44,409 nt of DNA from Actinoplanes couchii (GTDB lineage Bacteria; Actinomycetota; Actinomycetes; Mycobacteriales; Micromonosporaceae): assembly GCF_016862075.1 (NCBI RefSeq), contig NZ_BOMG01000068.1:1-44409 (forward strand), written 5' to 3'. Under the pieces are notes generated by a model. The model saw only the letters and a program-made list of their open reading frames with translations, ran no database searches and was not told where the DNA came from. Positions within the stretch are counted from its first letter, which is position 1, and each line of letters begins with the position of its first letter. A program made the position numbers and the translations under genes. This document shows positions 7,413-16,532 of the stretch, piece by piece.

Positions 7413-9302
7413 TCAGCCGCAGTTCTCGAATTCGCTGGTGAACGAGACGGTGCCGATGGAGCCGGACCAGCGGACGCACGCGCCGGCCGCGTCGATGCTC
7501 ACCGGGCCGACGTAGAACTGGACCCGGTCCCGGTCGGACTGCTTGTCGCCGTCCTGCACCTCCAGGGTGGCGCTGGCCGCGGCCTTGTCACCCAGGTTGC
7601 TGTGCCGCATGGTGACCACACACCTGTTGGTGCCGGCGTCGCCGAGCAGGTAGACCGTGCCGAGGAGTTCCCCGTTCGCCTTCAGGTCCTCGGTGCTGAT
7701 GGTCTGGAAACCGCCGCCGCACAGGTCCGCCGGGTTGTTGGGGTTCTCGAGGGGAGCGCCTTCCTCCTCCTCTTCCTCTTCTTCCTCGGTCGGTTCGGCC
7801 TTGGGCGGCTTGGTGGTCTTCTCCGCCTTGGGTGACTTCGACGCGCGCGGGCTCGGCGATTCCTCGCCGGTCGGCACGGTCTCGCCGCCACTGGCGGTGT
7901 CGAGGCCGCCGGTGCCCGGGTCGTCGCCGAAGTTGCTGAACACCACACCGATGCCGATGATCACGGCGATCACCGCGACGGCGGCCAGCGCGATCAGGCT
8001 CTTGTTGCGCTGCGGCGGCGTGGTGCCGCCGAAGGTCCCGGAGTTGTAGCCACCGGACGGGTGCCCGCCCGAGGGGGAGTCCGCATAACCGCCGAACGAG
8101 CCGGTGCCGGAGCCACCGACGGAGGCGGCGCCGACGGAGGCCGCGCCGGCGGCGTACCCACCGGTGCGGGCCTGTGGCGCCGGCCGCTGGTTCGGAAAAC
8201 GCCCCGAGCCCTGCCCTTGATAAGCGCCGGTGCCCTGGCCCTGGTAGGCGCCGGTGCCCTGGCCGGGGTAGGCGCCGGTACGAGGAGCCTGCCCGGGGTA
8301 GGACCCGGTGCCCGGACCCTGCTGCCCCGGGAACGAGCCCGAAGGGCCACCACGGCCGGGGAACGACCCGGTGCCGGGGCCACCGGGGCCACCCGGTCCA
8401 CCAGGGGGGAATCCACCCGCGGCGGCCATCGGGCGGGTCTGTCCCCCGTACCCGGGCGCGGGGGTCTGATGGGGTTGACTCGCGGCCTGCCGGGCGGCGG
8501 CCGCGAAGGCCGCGGCGGTCGGGAACCGGCGCTGCGGCTCCCGGTCGAGGGCCCGCATCACCACGGCGGCGACCCCGGCGGGCACGTCCGGCGGCAGCAC
8601 CGGCGGCTTGCCGTGCACCAGCTGGGCGAGCACGGCGAGCGGGTTGTCACCGACGTAGGGCGGCCGGCCGGTCAGGCAGGCGTAGGCCACCGCGCCGAGC
8701 GCGTAGACGTCGGTGAGCGGCGTGACCTTGTGGCCTTCGGCCTGCTCGGGGGCCATGTAGTGCGCGCTGCCGAGCACGACGTTGGTGCCGGTGATGCCTT
8801 CGACGGCGGTCTCCCGGGCCACGCCGAAGTCGATCAGGACGATCGCGCCGTTCGCCTTGACCAGCAGGTTGCTGGGTTTGACGTCGCGGTGCACGATGCC
8901 CGCCTCGTGCGCGGTGTGCAGCGCGTCGCCGACCTGCGCGACGATCTGCATGGTGTCGACCGGCCCGATCCGCCCGGCCTGCTGGATGCGCTTGGTCAGC
9001 GGGGTGCCCTCGACGAACTCCATCACCATGAAGTCGAGGTTGCGGCCGTCGACCTCGGCGTTCTCGCCGTAGTCGTAGACCTGCACGATGCCGGGGTTGC
9101 GCAGCGCGGCCATCATCCGGGCCTCGGAACGGAACCGGGTGATGAAGTCCCGGTCCGACATCAGGGCCGGCAGGATGACCTTGACACCGATCTCCCGCTG
9201 GAGCATCAGGTCGTTGCCACGCCACACCTCGCCCATGCCGCCCGCAGCGATGCGCTGCGTCAGCTGATAGCGGCCATTGAGCACGACTCCCGGTGAAAGC
9301 AC
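7413..9302 (-). CDS. Membrane Ser/Thr protein kinase
   Basis: A 629-residue PknB-type kinase. The Gly-rich loop is at residues 19-26, the ATP-binding Lys is K41, the catalytic HRD is 138-140 and DFG is 158-160. A low-complexity Gly/Pro/Gln linker with GTGAYQGQ repeats follows, then one membrane helix (about 440-465), an acidic run and a C-terminal extracellular domain of about 110 residues with no PASTA motifs. The GTG start lies six bases after TAGCAT (9309-9314 on the opposite strand), suggesting leaderless transcription. It follows fadE33 by 38 bases on the same strand, but nothing ties its function to sterols. Confidence 0.92.
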   Translation of the reverse strand: MLSPGVVLNGRYQLTQRIAAGGMGEVWRGNDLMLQREIGVKVILPALMSDRDFITRFRSEARMMAALRNPGIVQVYDYGENAEVDGRNLDFMVMEFVEGTPLTKRIQQAGRIGPVDTMQIVAQVGDALHTAHEAGIVHRDVKPSNLLVKANGAIVLIDFGVARETAVEGITGTNVVLGSAHYMAPEQAEGHKVTPLTDVYALGAVAYACLTGRPPYVGDNPLAVLAQLVHGKPPVLPPDVPAGVAAVVMRALDREPQRRFPTAAAFAAAARQAASQPHQTPAPGYGGQTRPMAAAGGFPPGGPGGPGGPGTGSFPGRGGPSGSFPGQQGPGTGSYPGQAPRTGAYPGQGTGAYQGQGTGAYQGQGSGRFPNQRPAPQARTGGYAAGAASVGAASVGGSGTGSFGGYADSPSGGHPSGGYNSGTFGGTTPPQRNKSLIALAAVAVIAVIIGIGVVFSNFGDDPGTGGLDTASGGETVPTGEESPSPRASKSPKAEKTTKPPKAEPTEEEEEEEEEGAPLENPNNPADLCGGGFQTISTEDLKANGELLGTVYLLGDAGTNRCVVTMRHSNLGDKAAASATLEVQDGDKQSDRDRVQFYVGPVSIDAAGACVRWSGSIGTVSFTSEFENCG

Positions 9303-9340
9303 CGGATCATGCTAGTTGGCCCGGGGCCGTGCATCGCCGG

Positions 9341-10276
9341 TCAGGTGTCCAGAAAATTCCGGGCCAATCGGGCTAGATGCTCACCAGGTGGTCCGAAGAG
9401 GTCCGCCGAGGCCCAGGCCCGGCGGAGGTACCGGTGGGCGTCGTGTTCCCAGGTGATGGCGATGCCGCCGTGCATCTGGGTCATCTCGGCGGCCACTGCC
9501 CGGAGGGTTTCCGAGCACCAGACCCGGGCCACGGCGGGGTCGTCGAGCGCGGATCGGGCCGCCTGCACGCGGACATAGAGGTCGGCGAGCCGGTGCTGGA
9601 GCACCTGGAACGAGCCGATCGGGCGGCCGAACTGGTGCCTGACCTTCACATACTCGACCGTCAGTTGCAGGGCGCGCTCGGCGGTTCCGACCTGTTCGGC
9701 GGCCAGTGCAGAGCACGCCAGATCCCGCAGTCCGGGGACGGTGTGAGATGCGTCTCTCCACACGATCGGGGCATCGTCGAGGTGCACGATCGTGAGCGGC
9801 CGGCTGAGATCCAGCGTGTGCTGCGACTCCAGTCTTGCTGGGGATACTTCGAGGAGTTCGCCGCCGGTCGCGACGAGTAGCGCGTCCGCCTCCGCGACGT
9901 CGAGAACGTCGGAGAACGTGCCGGTGATCCGGTCGCCGTCGACGCGGGCGGTCCCGTTCCACGCGAGCGCCACGACCCGGTCCCCGGCACAGAGCGGGGG
10001 CAGCATTTCGGTCCGGGTCCGCGGCCCGGCGCCGAGCAGGGCGTGGGCCACGAGCAGAGACCCGATTGCCGGTACGGGGTTGAGCACGGCCCCCAGTTCC
10101 GCCAGCACGACCGCTGCTTCGGCGAACGTGGCTCCGGACCCGCCGTACTCCTCGGGAACCGTCAGCCCGGCCACGCCGATCTCCTTGCAGAGCCGCCCCC
10201 ACAGCCCCGGATCGTCCCCGTGCCCGGCGAGCAGCCGCCGGACGGATTCCCGCAACGCCTGCTGTTCCTCGGTCAT
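9341..10276 (-). CDS. fadE33: Acyl-CoA dehydrogenase subunit, FadE33-like
   Basis: A 311-residue acyl-CoA dehydrogenase with N-terminal, middle and C-terminal segments (VKVRHQFGRPIGSFQVLQHR; QMHGGIAITWEHDAHRYLRRA). In M. tuberculosis FadE31, FadE32 and FadE33 form heteromeric dehydrogenases in late degradation of rings C and D. Assignment to FadE33 rests on being the third acyl-CoA dehydrogenase behind fadD3, as in Rv3561-Rv3564. The ATG overlaps the fadE32 stop as ATGA. The upstream extension of the frame is out-of-frame read-through of fadE32. Confidence 0.82.
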   Translation of the reverse strand: MTEEQQALRESVRRLLAGHGDDPGLWGRLCKEIGVAGLTVPEEYGGSGATFAEAAVVLAELGAVLNPVPAIGSLLVAHALLGAGPRTRTEMLPPLCAGDRVVALAWNGTARVDGDRITGTFSDVLDVAEADALLVATGGELLEVSPARLESQHTLDLSRPLTIVHLDDAPIVWRDASHTVPGLRDLACSALAAEQVGTAERALQLTVEYVKVRHQFGRPIGSFQVLQHRLADLYVRVQAARSALDDPAVARVWCSETLRAVAAEMTQMHGGIAITWEHDAHRYLRRAWASADLFGPPGEHLARLARNFLDT

Positions 10277-11190
10277 CTGATCTCCTGAAGGATCCGGTCC
10301 CGGTGCTGGCCGGCGGTGCCCCACGACCGGTGCAGCACCGGCACCAGGGTCAGCCAGCGGTTCAGGTCGAGTTCGCGGGTGTACCCGATCGCCCCGTGCA
10401 CCTGCAGTGCCGCCCGGGCCGCGAGCACCGCCGCCTCCCCGCAGGCGACCTTGGCCGCCGACACGTCCTCGGTACGCAGGGTGACCGCCGCCGCGTGCAG
10501 CAGCGGCCGGGCGAACGTCAGCGCCACCGACACGTCGGCCAGCCGGTGCTGCACCGCCTGGAACGACCCGATCGGCGTCCCGAACTGGGTACGTGTCCGG
10601 GCGTACTCCACCGACGTCTCCAGCAGCGCCCGCCCGGCCCCGAGCAGTTGCGCCGCGCAGGCGAGCACCCCGAGTTCCAGGGCGCGCCGGACCGGCCGGC
10701 CGGTGGCGAGCAGCGCGCCGGGCCGGACCTCGGCCAGCCGCCGGGCCGGGTGCAGCGACCGGTGCACGGCGCCGGGTTCGGCGGCCCGGATCCCGGCGTC
10801 GGTGACGTGCAGGATCAGGTCGGCGCTGTCCCCGTCGGCGGCCAGCGGCAGCCAGGGTGGCACGGCCAGGGAGACGATGATCCGCCCGGCGGCCAGCTCC
10901 GGCAGCAGATCCTCGCCGGCCAGCAGCGGCGCGGCGGCGATCGACTCGGCGACCGGCCCGGGGACGGCGTGGTGCCCCAGCTCCTCGGCGGCCACGACGA
11001 GATCGTCCGGCCCGCCGTCGATCATCAGCCCGGTCACGCCCAGGTCCCCGAACGCCGCCCACAACCGGCGTCCCGGCCCGGTGTCGCCGTCCGCCCAGGC
11101 CGCCGAGATCGTGGCCAGGTCCGCCTTGGTCAGCAGCTCGTGCAGGGCCGCCGCGAACGCGCGCTGTTCCACCGACGGCACGAGCCTCAT
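10273..11190 (-). CDS. fadE32: Acyl-CoA dehydrogenase subunit, FadE32-like
   Basis: A 305-residue acyl-CoA dehydrogenase, shorter than usual catalytic subunits and with a divergent N-terminal half. The C-terminal flavin-contact segment YARTRTQFGTPIGSFQAVQH and the QVHGAIGYTRELDLNRW segment are clear. Probably one subunit of a FadE31/FadE32-type heteromer acting on C/D-ring CoA thioesters. The start codon overlaps the fadE31 stop (ATGA) and its own stop overlaps the fadE33 start, so the three are translationally chained. The number in the symbol comes from gene order. Confidence 0.82.
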   Translation of the reverse strand: MRLVPSVEQRAFAAALHELLTKADLATISAAWADGDTGPGRRLWAAFGDLGVTGLMIDGGPDDLVVAAEELGHHAVPGPVAESIAAAPLLAGEDLLPELAAGRIIVSLAVPPWLPLAADGDSADLILHVTDAGIRAAEPGAVHRSLHPARRLAEVRPGALLATGRPVRRALELGVLACAAQLLGAGRALLETSVEYARTRTQFGTPIGSFQAVQHRLADVSVALTFARPLLHAAAVTLRTEDVSAAKVACGEAAVLAARAALQVHGAIGYTRELDLNRWLTLVPVLHRSWGTAGQHRDRILQEIR

Positions 11191-12224
11191 CGCGGCAGCC
11201 CCAGTTCCCGCTGCGCGAGGATGCTCCGCTGGATCTCGTCGGTGCCCGCGTAGATCGGCCCGGCCAGCGCGAACAGGTACCCGGCGGTCCAGTCGGGATC
11301 GATCTCGGCGAGCGGACCGAGCAGGTCCAGGGCGGTCTCGTGCAGCGTGACGTCGAGTGCGGACCAGAACAGCTTGGTGGCGCTCGGCGCGACCGGTTCG
11401 TCCAGCGACGCGTAGGCCTGCATCCGGTACGCGCGGGCCGCGATCCACGAGTCCGCGACCTGCCGGGTCTGCCCGAGTTCGATCAGCCGCCCGGCCGCCG
11501 CGGTGAATCGACCGGGACCGCGCAGCGACAATCCCCGTTCGTGCCCGGCGGTGCTCATCGCGACCCGCCAGCCGTCCCCCGGGGAACCGATCACGTCGGC
11601 GTCCGGAACGAACACGTCGTCGAGGAAGATCTCGGCGAATCCGGTGGTCCCGTCGAGTTGCCGGATCGGCCGGACGGTCACTCCCGGATCGCGCAGACCG
11701 AACATCAGATAGGTGAGGCCGCGATGCCGTTGTTCCGGCCCGGAACGGAACAGCCCGAAAGCGCGATCGGCGACGACCGCCCGGGAACTCCACGTCTTCT
11801 GCCCGGACAACAGCCATCCGCCGCCGGTTCTCGTGGCCCGGGAACGAATGGCCGCCAGATCACTGCCGGCCGACGGTTCCGACCACGCCTGCGCCCACAC
11901 CTCGTCACCCCGGGCCATCGGCGGCAGAATCCGCGCGCACTGTTCCGGCGTCCCGTGGGTGAGAAGGGTCGGCGCCAGCAGCGATATCCCGTTCCGGCCG
12001 ATCCGCGCCGGCGCTCCGGCCGCGTGGTACTCCTCGTCGAACAACAGCGCGTGCAACGGCGGCGCGGCCCGTCCGCCGTATGCGACCGGCCACGCGACCG
12101 CCGCCAGCCCGGCCTCCGCGAGTCGCCGTTCCCAGTCCCGGCCCTCGGTGAATGCCTGAGCGGCCAGCCATTCCCGTACTTCGTCCCGGAAAGCGACAGC
12201 CGCCGGATCCAGATCCAGGTTCAC
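11187..12224 (-). CDS. fadE31: Acyl-CoA dehydrogenase, FadE31-like
   Basis: A 345-residue acyl-CoA dehydrogenase with the standard motifs: QAWSEPSAGSDLAAIRS in the middle domain, GQKTWSSRAVVADRAFGLFR, and the C-terminal AGPIYAGTDEIQRSILAQR. The start is a GTG whose last two bases overlap the stop of the enoyl-CoA hydratase gene (GTGA). Expected partner of the FadE32/FadE33 subunits in beta-oxidation of the HIP-derived side chain or opened rings. Identity as FadE31 follows synteny with the mycobacterial KstR2 regulon. Confidence 0.85.
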   Translation of the reverse strand: MNLDLDPAAVAFRDEVREWLAAQAFTEGRDWERRLAEAGLAAVAWPVAYGGRAAPPLHALLFDEEYHAAGAPARIGRNGISLLAPTLLTHGTPEQCARILPPMARGDEVWAQAWSEPSAGSDLAAIRSRATRTGGGWLLSGQKTWSSRAVVADRAFGLFRSGPEQRHRGLTYLMFGLRDPGVTVRPIRQLDGTTGFAEIFLDDVFVPDADVIGSPGDGWRVAMSTAGHERGLSLRGPGRFTAAAGRLIELGQTRQVADSWIAARAYRMQAYASLDEPVAPSATKLFWSALDVTLHETALDLLGPLAEIDPDWTAGYLFALAGPIYAGTDEIQRSILAQRELGLPR

Positions 12225-13057
12225 CGGGCCGCCCGCTTCATCGCCCGCGCGTCCAGCCCGGCCAGGCTGTCCGTGCCGACCTCGGCGTTGTGCGCGTGCG
12301 CGACGTGGTGCAACCCGAACACCGAGTCCATTCCGGCGCGCATGCCCATCTGGTCCTCGCAGAGGTTCACCGCCCGTTTCGCCAGCGCCAGACCGAACGG
12401 CGGCATCTCCGCGATCCGCGATGCCAGGGCGAAAGCGGTCTCCTCCAGGTCGGCGCGGGGTACGACCCGATTGACCATTCCGATTTCGTACGCCCGCCGC
12501 GCGCCGAAACGGTCCCCGGTGAAGAGGAACTCCCGCGCGAGGCGCGGCCCGAGCACCCAGGGGTGCGCGAAATACTCGACCCCGGGAATGCCCATCCGCA
12601 GCACCGGATCGGCGAAGAACGCGTCCTCGGCCGCCACGATCAGGTCGCAGATCCAGGCGAGCATCAGCCCACCGGCCACACACGCGCCCTGGACCATCGC
12701 GATCGACGGTTTCGGGATCTCCCGCCACCGCCGGCACATGTTCAGATAGACCTCGATCTCCCGGGCGTACCGGCGATCGGCCCCGTCCTTTCCGGTGTGG
12801 TCCCACCAGGTCACCGCGCGGCGGGGAAAGGACGTGTCGGCGTCGCGTTCCGGGGTGCCGATGTCGTGCCCGGCGGAGAAATGGTCCCCGGCGCCGGCCA
12901 GCACGATCACCCGGACCGCGTCGTCGTCGACGGCCCGGGTGAAGGCGTCGTCGAGCGCATAGGTCATCGCCGAGTTCTGCGCGTTGCGGTACCGCGGCCG
13001 GTTCATCGTGACGAGACCGACCGGGCCGCGGCGTTCGTAGCGAACGACGTCGGTCAC
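12221..13057 (-). CDS. Enoyl-CoA hydratase/isomerase family protein of the HIP operon
   Basis: A 278-residue crotonase-fold protein, with the oxyanion-hole segment GDHFSAGHDIG and the VQGACVAGGLMLAW helix. The usual second catalytic Glu region reads DPVLRMGIPGVEYFAHPW, so the chemistry may differ from simple hydration. It is longer than M. tuberculosis EchA20 (the ring-D hydrolase, about 247 residues) and reads more like EchA13-type proteins, so I give no symbol. It starts with GTG overlapping the fadD3 stop and ends overlapping fadE31, so it belongs to the five-gene KstR2-type operon and most likely acts on C/D-ring CoA intermediates. Confidence 0.85.
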   Translation of the reverse strand: MTDVVRYERRGPVGLVTMNRPRYRNAQNSAMTYALDDAFTRAVDDDAVRVIVLAGAGDHFSAGHDIGTPERDADTSFPRRAVTWWDHTGKDGADRRYAREIEVYLNMCRRWREIPKPSIAMVQGACVAGGLMLAWICDLIVAAEDAFFADPVLRMGIPGVEYFAHPWVLGPRLAREFLFTGDRFGARRAYEIGMVNRVVPRADLEETAFALASRIAEMPPFGLALAKRAVNLCEDQMGMRAGMDSVFGLHHVAHAHNAEVGTDSLAGLDARAMKRAAR

Positions 13058-14523
13058 CGGGATTCCTCTCTCAACAGATATTTGAGGACCTTCCCGCTCG
13101 CGTTGTGCGGCAGTTCGCCTTTCAACGCCACCGACCGCGGCACCTTGTATCCGGCGAGCCGCTCACGGCAGAAACCGATCACCGCGTCCGGGGCCAGCTC
13201 CGCGCCCGGCCGGGGCACCACGAAGGCCCGGCCGACCTCGCCGAGCCGCTCGTCCGGCACCCCCACCACGGCCACCTCGGCGACCCCCGGCAGCGCCGCG
13301 AGCGCCCGTTCCACCTCGGCCGGGTAGACGTTGAAACCGCCGCAGATGTACATGTCCTTGAGCCGGTCGGTGATCCGCAGATTGCCGTCGCCGTCGAGTT
13401 CGCCGACGTCACCGGTGTGCAGCCAGCCGTCCGCGTCGATCGCCTCGGCGGTGGCCGCCGGATCGTCCAGGTAGCCGAGCATCAGGTTCGGCCCGCGCAG
13501 CAGCACCTCACCGTCCTTCTCGGCGATCCGCACGTCGAACCCGGCGGCGGCGCGACCGCAGGTGAACGCGACGGTCCGGGTGTCGTCGCCGGGCCGGCAC
13601 ATGGTGGCGACCACCGCTTCGGTCAGCCCGTACGCGGTGAGCACGGTCGCGAACCCCAGCTCGTCCCGGATCCGGTCGACGAGCACCGGCGGCACCGTCG
13701 CCGCGCCGGTGACGGCCAGCCGCAGCGACCCGAGGCGGCGTACGGCCCGCGCCGGATGGTCCAGCAGCCCGAGGTAGAGCGTCGGCGGGCCGGGCAGCAC
13801 CGAGATCCGCTCCAGCTCGATCAGGTCCAGGGTGCGCGGCACGTCGAACACCGCCTGCGGCACGATCGTGGCGCCACTGACCAGGCACGCCAGCAGTCCG
13901 GCCTTCAGCCCGAAACTGTTGAAGAACGGGTTCACCACCAGGTAGCGGTCCCGGGTGGACAGCCCGCCGATCTCGGCCCAGGCCCGGGCCACGCCCAGCG
14001 ACTGCCGGTGTGCGCTCATCGCGCCCTTGCTGCGGCCGGTGGTCCCGGAGGTGTAGAGGATGTCACTGAGGTCGTCCGGGCGTACCGCAGGCAGGGAAGC
14101 AGTTGACCCTCGCTCTAAAAAGGAGTCCCAGTCGGGGAGCGAGAGAACGAACGGCGGCGTCCCGGTCAGCGACGCCAGACGGTCGGTGCCCAGGAACGGG
14201 CCGCTCACGATCAGCCCGCGGGCACCGCTGCGGCGCAGGATCTCGTCCGCCTCCGGGCCGGTGAACCGCATGTTGACCGGCACCAGCACCGCGCCCGCGC
14301 CGGCGACCCCGAGCGCGGCCAGCACCCACTTCGCGCTGTTCGGCGCCCACAGCGCGACCCGGTCGCCGGGCTCGATGCCTGACGCGATCAGGGCGTGCGC
14401 CACCTTGCGGACCTCGTCGTGCAGCTCGGCGAAGTCGAATCGGCGCACACCGGGGTCGACCAGAGCCGGCTCCCGGCCGAATTCACGCGCAGCGTGCGCC
14501 ACCGCCGCCGGGATGGTCTCCAT
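13054..14523 (-). CDS. fadD3: HIP-CoA ligase FadD3
   Basis: AMP-forming acyl-CoA ligase of 489 residues. The P-loop motif YTSGTTGRSKG is at 157-167, TAYGLTEAVV and GWLHTGDVGELDGDGNLRITDR lie in the middle, and the C-terminal Lys sits in HNASGKVLKYLL. FadD3 activates HIP, the C/D-ring propionate released by HsaD, to its CoA thioester. The ATG at 14523 follows GGGAGG; the frame extends further upstream without a ribosome site. It faces fadE30 across a KstR2 box and leads the operon fadD3-echA-fadE31-32-33, the arrangement of Rv3559c-Rv3564. Confidence 0.9.
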   Translation of the reverse strand: METIPAAVAHAAREFGREPALVDPGVRRFDFAELHDEVRKVAHALIASGIEPGDRVALWAPNSAKWVLAALGVAGAGAVLVPVNMRFTGPEADEILRRSGARGLIVSGPFLGTDRLASLTGTPPFVLSLPDWDSFLERGSTASLPAVRPDDLSDILYTSGTTGRSKGAMSAHRQSLGVARAWAEIGGLSTRDRYLVVNPFFNSFGLKAGLLACLVSGATIVPQAVFDVPRTLDLIELERISVLPGPPTLYLGLLDHPARAVRRLGSLRLAVTGAATVPPVLVDRIRDELGFATVLTAYGLTEAVVATMCRPGDDTRTVAFTCGRAAAGFDVRIAEKDGEVLLRGPNLMLGYLDDPAATAEAIDADGWLHTGDVGELDGDGNLRITDRLKDMYICGGFNVYPAEVERALAALPGVAEVAVVGVPDERLGEVGRAFVVPRPGAELAPDAVIGFCRERLAGYKVPRSVALKGELPHNASGKVLKYLLREESR

Positions 14524-14552
14524 CCGGCCTCCCGTGTGGGTGGGGCTTACCA

Positions 14553-14566
14553 AGCAAGTGCTTGGT
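14553..14566. promoter_or_regulatory. KstR2 operator between fadD3 and fadE30
   Basis: AGCAAGTGCTTGGT fits the published KstR2 consensus AnCAAGnnCTTGnT at all fixed positions and lies in an 18-base inverted-repeat context (14549-14566). It is placed between fadD3 and fadE30, exactly where mycobacteria carry a KstR2 site. KstR2 is released by HIP-CoA, the FadD3 product (family knowledge). The kstR2 gene is not in the window. Confidence 0.85.
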
Positions 14567-14606
14567 CGGTAGGGTGAGCCTACGCGTGATCCGGGAGGAG
14601 GCGCCA

Positions 14607-15734
14607 GTGTCCGACGAGGCGTTCCGCATTGAAGTCCGCGAATGGCTTTCGCGTTATCTCACCGACGAGCTACGGGGCACCGGGGGAGTCGGCCGGGAGA
14701 ACGAGGCCTTCGCGCCACGGCTCGCCTTCGCCCGCCGGCTCGCCGACGGCGGATGGACCACGCTGGCCTGGCCGGTGCGTCACGGTGGGCGCGGCGCGTC
14801 CCTGTCGCAGCAGGTCATCTTCCACGAGGAGTACGCCCGGGCAGGCGCACCGAGCCGCCCCGACCACATCGGCACCACCATGGTCGGGCCGACCCTGATG
14901 GACCACGGCACCCCGGAGCAGCAACGACGGTTCCTGCCCGCGCTGGCGGCCGTCGACGAGCTGTGGTGCCAGGGCTACTCCGAACCCGGCGCCGGCTCCG
15001 ACCTGGCCGGGCTCACCACCCGGGCCCGTCTCGACGGCGACCGCTGGATCCTCAACGGGCAGAAGGTGTGGACATCACTCGCGCACGTCGCCGACTGGTG
15101 TTTCGTGCTGGCCCGGACCGCCCCCTCGCCGGTCGGAGGCCCTCGGTCGGCCGGGTTGTCCTACCTGCTCGTGCCGATGCGGCAGCCCGGGATCACGGTC
15201 CGGCCGATCCGGCAGCTCACCGGCGACAGCGAGTTCAACGAGGTGTTCTTCGACGACGCGGTCACCACGGCCGATCTGGTCGTCGGCGAGCCGGGGGAGG
15301 GCTGGAAGGTCGCCATGGGCACCCTCGCATACGAGCGGGGCGCGGCCACCGTCGGGCAGCAGGTCGGGTTCCAGCGTGACCTCGATGATCTGGTGGCGGT
15401 CGCGCGGCAGACCGGTGCGGTCGATGATCCAGCGCTGCGGGAGCGGCTGACCCGGGCCTGGGTCGACCTGACCGTGCTGCGGGCGCACACTTTGCGGTCG
15501 TTGACCGAGAACCTGCCGGCCGGCCCGTCGGTGATCAAACTGCTCTGGACGCGGTGGCGGCAAGGGCTCGGTGAGCTGGCCATGGACGTACTCGCCACCG
15601 GTCCTTGTGCCTCTGACGATGTCGAGCGCTGGCAGCGGTACTTCCTGTTCAGCCGGGCCGACACCATCTACGGCGGGTCCAACGAGATCCAGCGCGGCAT
15701 CATCGCGTCGCGGGTGCTCGGACTTCCTCGGTGA
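14607..15734 (+). CDS. fadE30: Acyl-CoA dehydrogenase FadE30
   Basis: A 375-residue acyl-CoA dehydrogenase (M. tuberculosis FadE30 has about 385) that dehydrogenates the propionyl-CoA side chain of HIP-CoA or 5-OH-HIP-CoA. Motifs: CQGYSEPGAGSDLAGL, NGQKVWTSLAHVADWCFVLAR and the C-terminal RADTIYGGSNEIQRGIIASRVLGLPR. The start is the GTG at 14607, six bases after GGGAGGAG; the frame continues upstream through the operator but without a ribosome site. Its stop overlaps the ipdF GTG as GTGA. Confidence 0.9.
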   Translation: MSDEAFRIEVREWLSRYLTDELRGTGGVGRENEAFAPRLAFARRLADGGWTTLAWPVRHGGRGASLSQQVIFHEEYARAGAPSRPDHIGTTMVGPTLMDHGTPEQQRRFLPALAAVDELWCQGYSEPGAGSDLAGLTTRARLDGDRWILNGQKVWTSLAHVADWCFVLARTAPSPVGGPRSAGLSYLLVPMRQPGITVRPIRQLTGDSEFNEVFFDDAVTTADLVVGEPGEGWKVAMGTLAYERGAATVGQQVGFQRDLDDLVAVARQTGAVDDPALRERLTRAWVDLTVLRAHTLRSLTENLPAGPSVIKLLWTRWRQGLGELAMDVLATGPCASDDVERWQRYFLFSRADTIYGGSNEIQRGIIASRVLGLPR

Positions 15735-16501
15735 ACGGCCCGCCCGGCCGCGGCCTGCTCGACGACAAGATCGTCGTGGTCACGGCGGCGGCCGGCACCG
15801 GCATCGGGTCGGCGGTGGCCCGGCGCTGCCTCGACGAGGGCGCCCGGGTGGTGCTCGGCGACAGCCACGAACGACGGCTCGGCGAGACCCGGGACCAGCT
15901 CTCCGACAGCTATCCCGGCCGGGTCTGGGCGATCCCCTCGGACGTCACCGACGAGGCCGCCGTCCAGCGGCTGATCAGCGGGGCGGTCTCCCGGTACGGG
16001 CGCCTCGACGTGCTGGTCAACAACGCCGGGCTGGGCGGTAACCGGCCGGTCACCGAGATGTCCGACGCGGAATGGGAACTCGTTCTCGACGTCACCCTGA
16101 CCGGCACGTTCCGCTGCACCCGCGCGGCCCTGCGGCAGATGATCGCGCAGGGCGGCGGCGGGGCGATCGTCAACAACGCCTCGGTGCTCGGCTGGCGGGC
16201 CCAGGCCGGGCAGGCCCACTACGCGGCGGCCAAGGCCGGGGTGATGGCGTTCACCAGGTGCACCGCCCTGGACGTGGCCGCGCACGGCATCCGGGTCAAC
16301 GCGGTCGCGCCCAGCCTGGCCGCGCACCCGTTCCTCAGCCGGGTGATGAGCCAGGTGGACCTGGATCTGCTGGCCCTGCGGGAGGCGTTCGGCCGGGCCG
16401 CCGAGCCGTGGGAGGTGGCGACCGTGGTGGCCTTCCTCGCCAGCGACTACGCGTCCTATCTGACCGGTGAGGTCATCTCGGTCAGCAGCCAACATCCATA
16501 A
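15731..16501 (+). CDS. ipdF: Short-chain dehydrogenase IpdF
   Basis: A 256-residue classical SDR. The cofactor motif is TAAAGTGIG, followed by NNAG, Ser in NNASVLGWRAQ and the YAAAK active site. IpdF oxidises the 5-hydroxyl of 5-OH-HIP-CoA derivatives in ring C/D catabolism. Segments such as VVVTAAAGTGIGSA, NNASVLGWRAQ, FGRAAEPWEVA and SYLTGEVISVS read like Rv3559c from memory. It overlaps fadE30 by 4 bases, giving the fadE30-ipdF pair seen in mycobacteria. Confidence 0.88.
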   Translation: MNGPPGRGLLDDKIVVVTAAAGTGIGSAVARRCLDEGARVVLGDSHERRLGETRDQLSDSYPGRVWAIPSDVTDEAAVQRLISGAVSRYGRLDVLVNNAGLGGNRPVTEMSDAEWELVLDVTLTGTFRCTRAALRQMIAQGGGGAIVNNASVLGWRAQAGQAHYAAAKAGVMAFTRCTALDVAAHGIRVNAVAPSLAAHPFLSRVMSQVDLDLLALREAFGRAAEPWEVATVVAFLASDYASYLTGEVISVSSQHP

Positions 16502-16532
16502 GTCTTTCCATCGATGTTACGTGGCAGTAGAT

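Noticed and set aside
8061..9296. Plus-strand frame of 411 codons antisense to the kinase gene
   Set aside because: The minus strand codes for a complete kinase with HRD and DFG motifs; the plus frame is low-complexity Gly/Arg sequence.
12221..13057. Calling the hydratase EchA20
   Set aside because: It is about 30 residues longer, and segments such as GIPGVEYFAHPW point to a different EchA subgroup.
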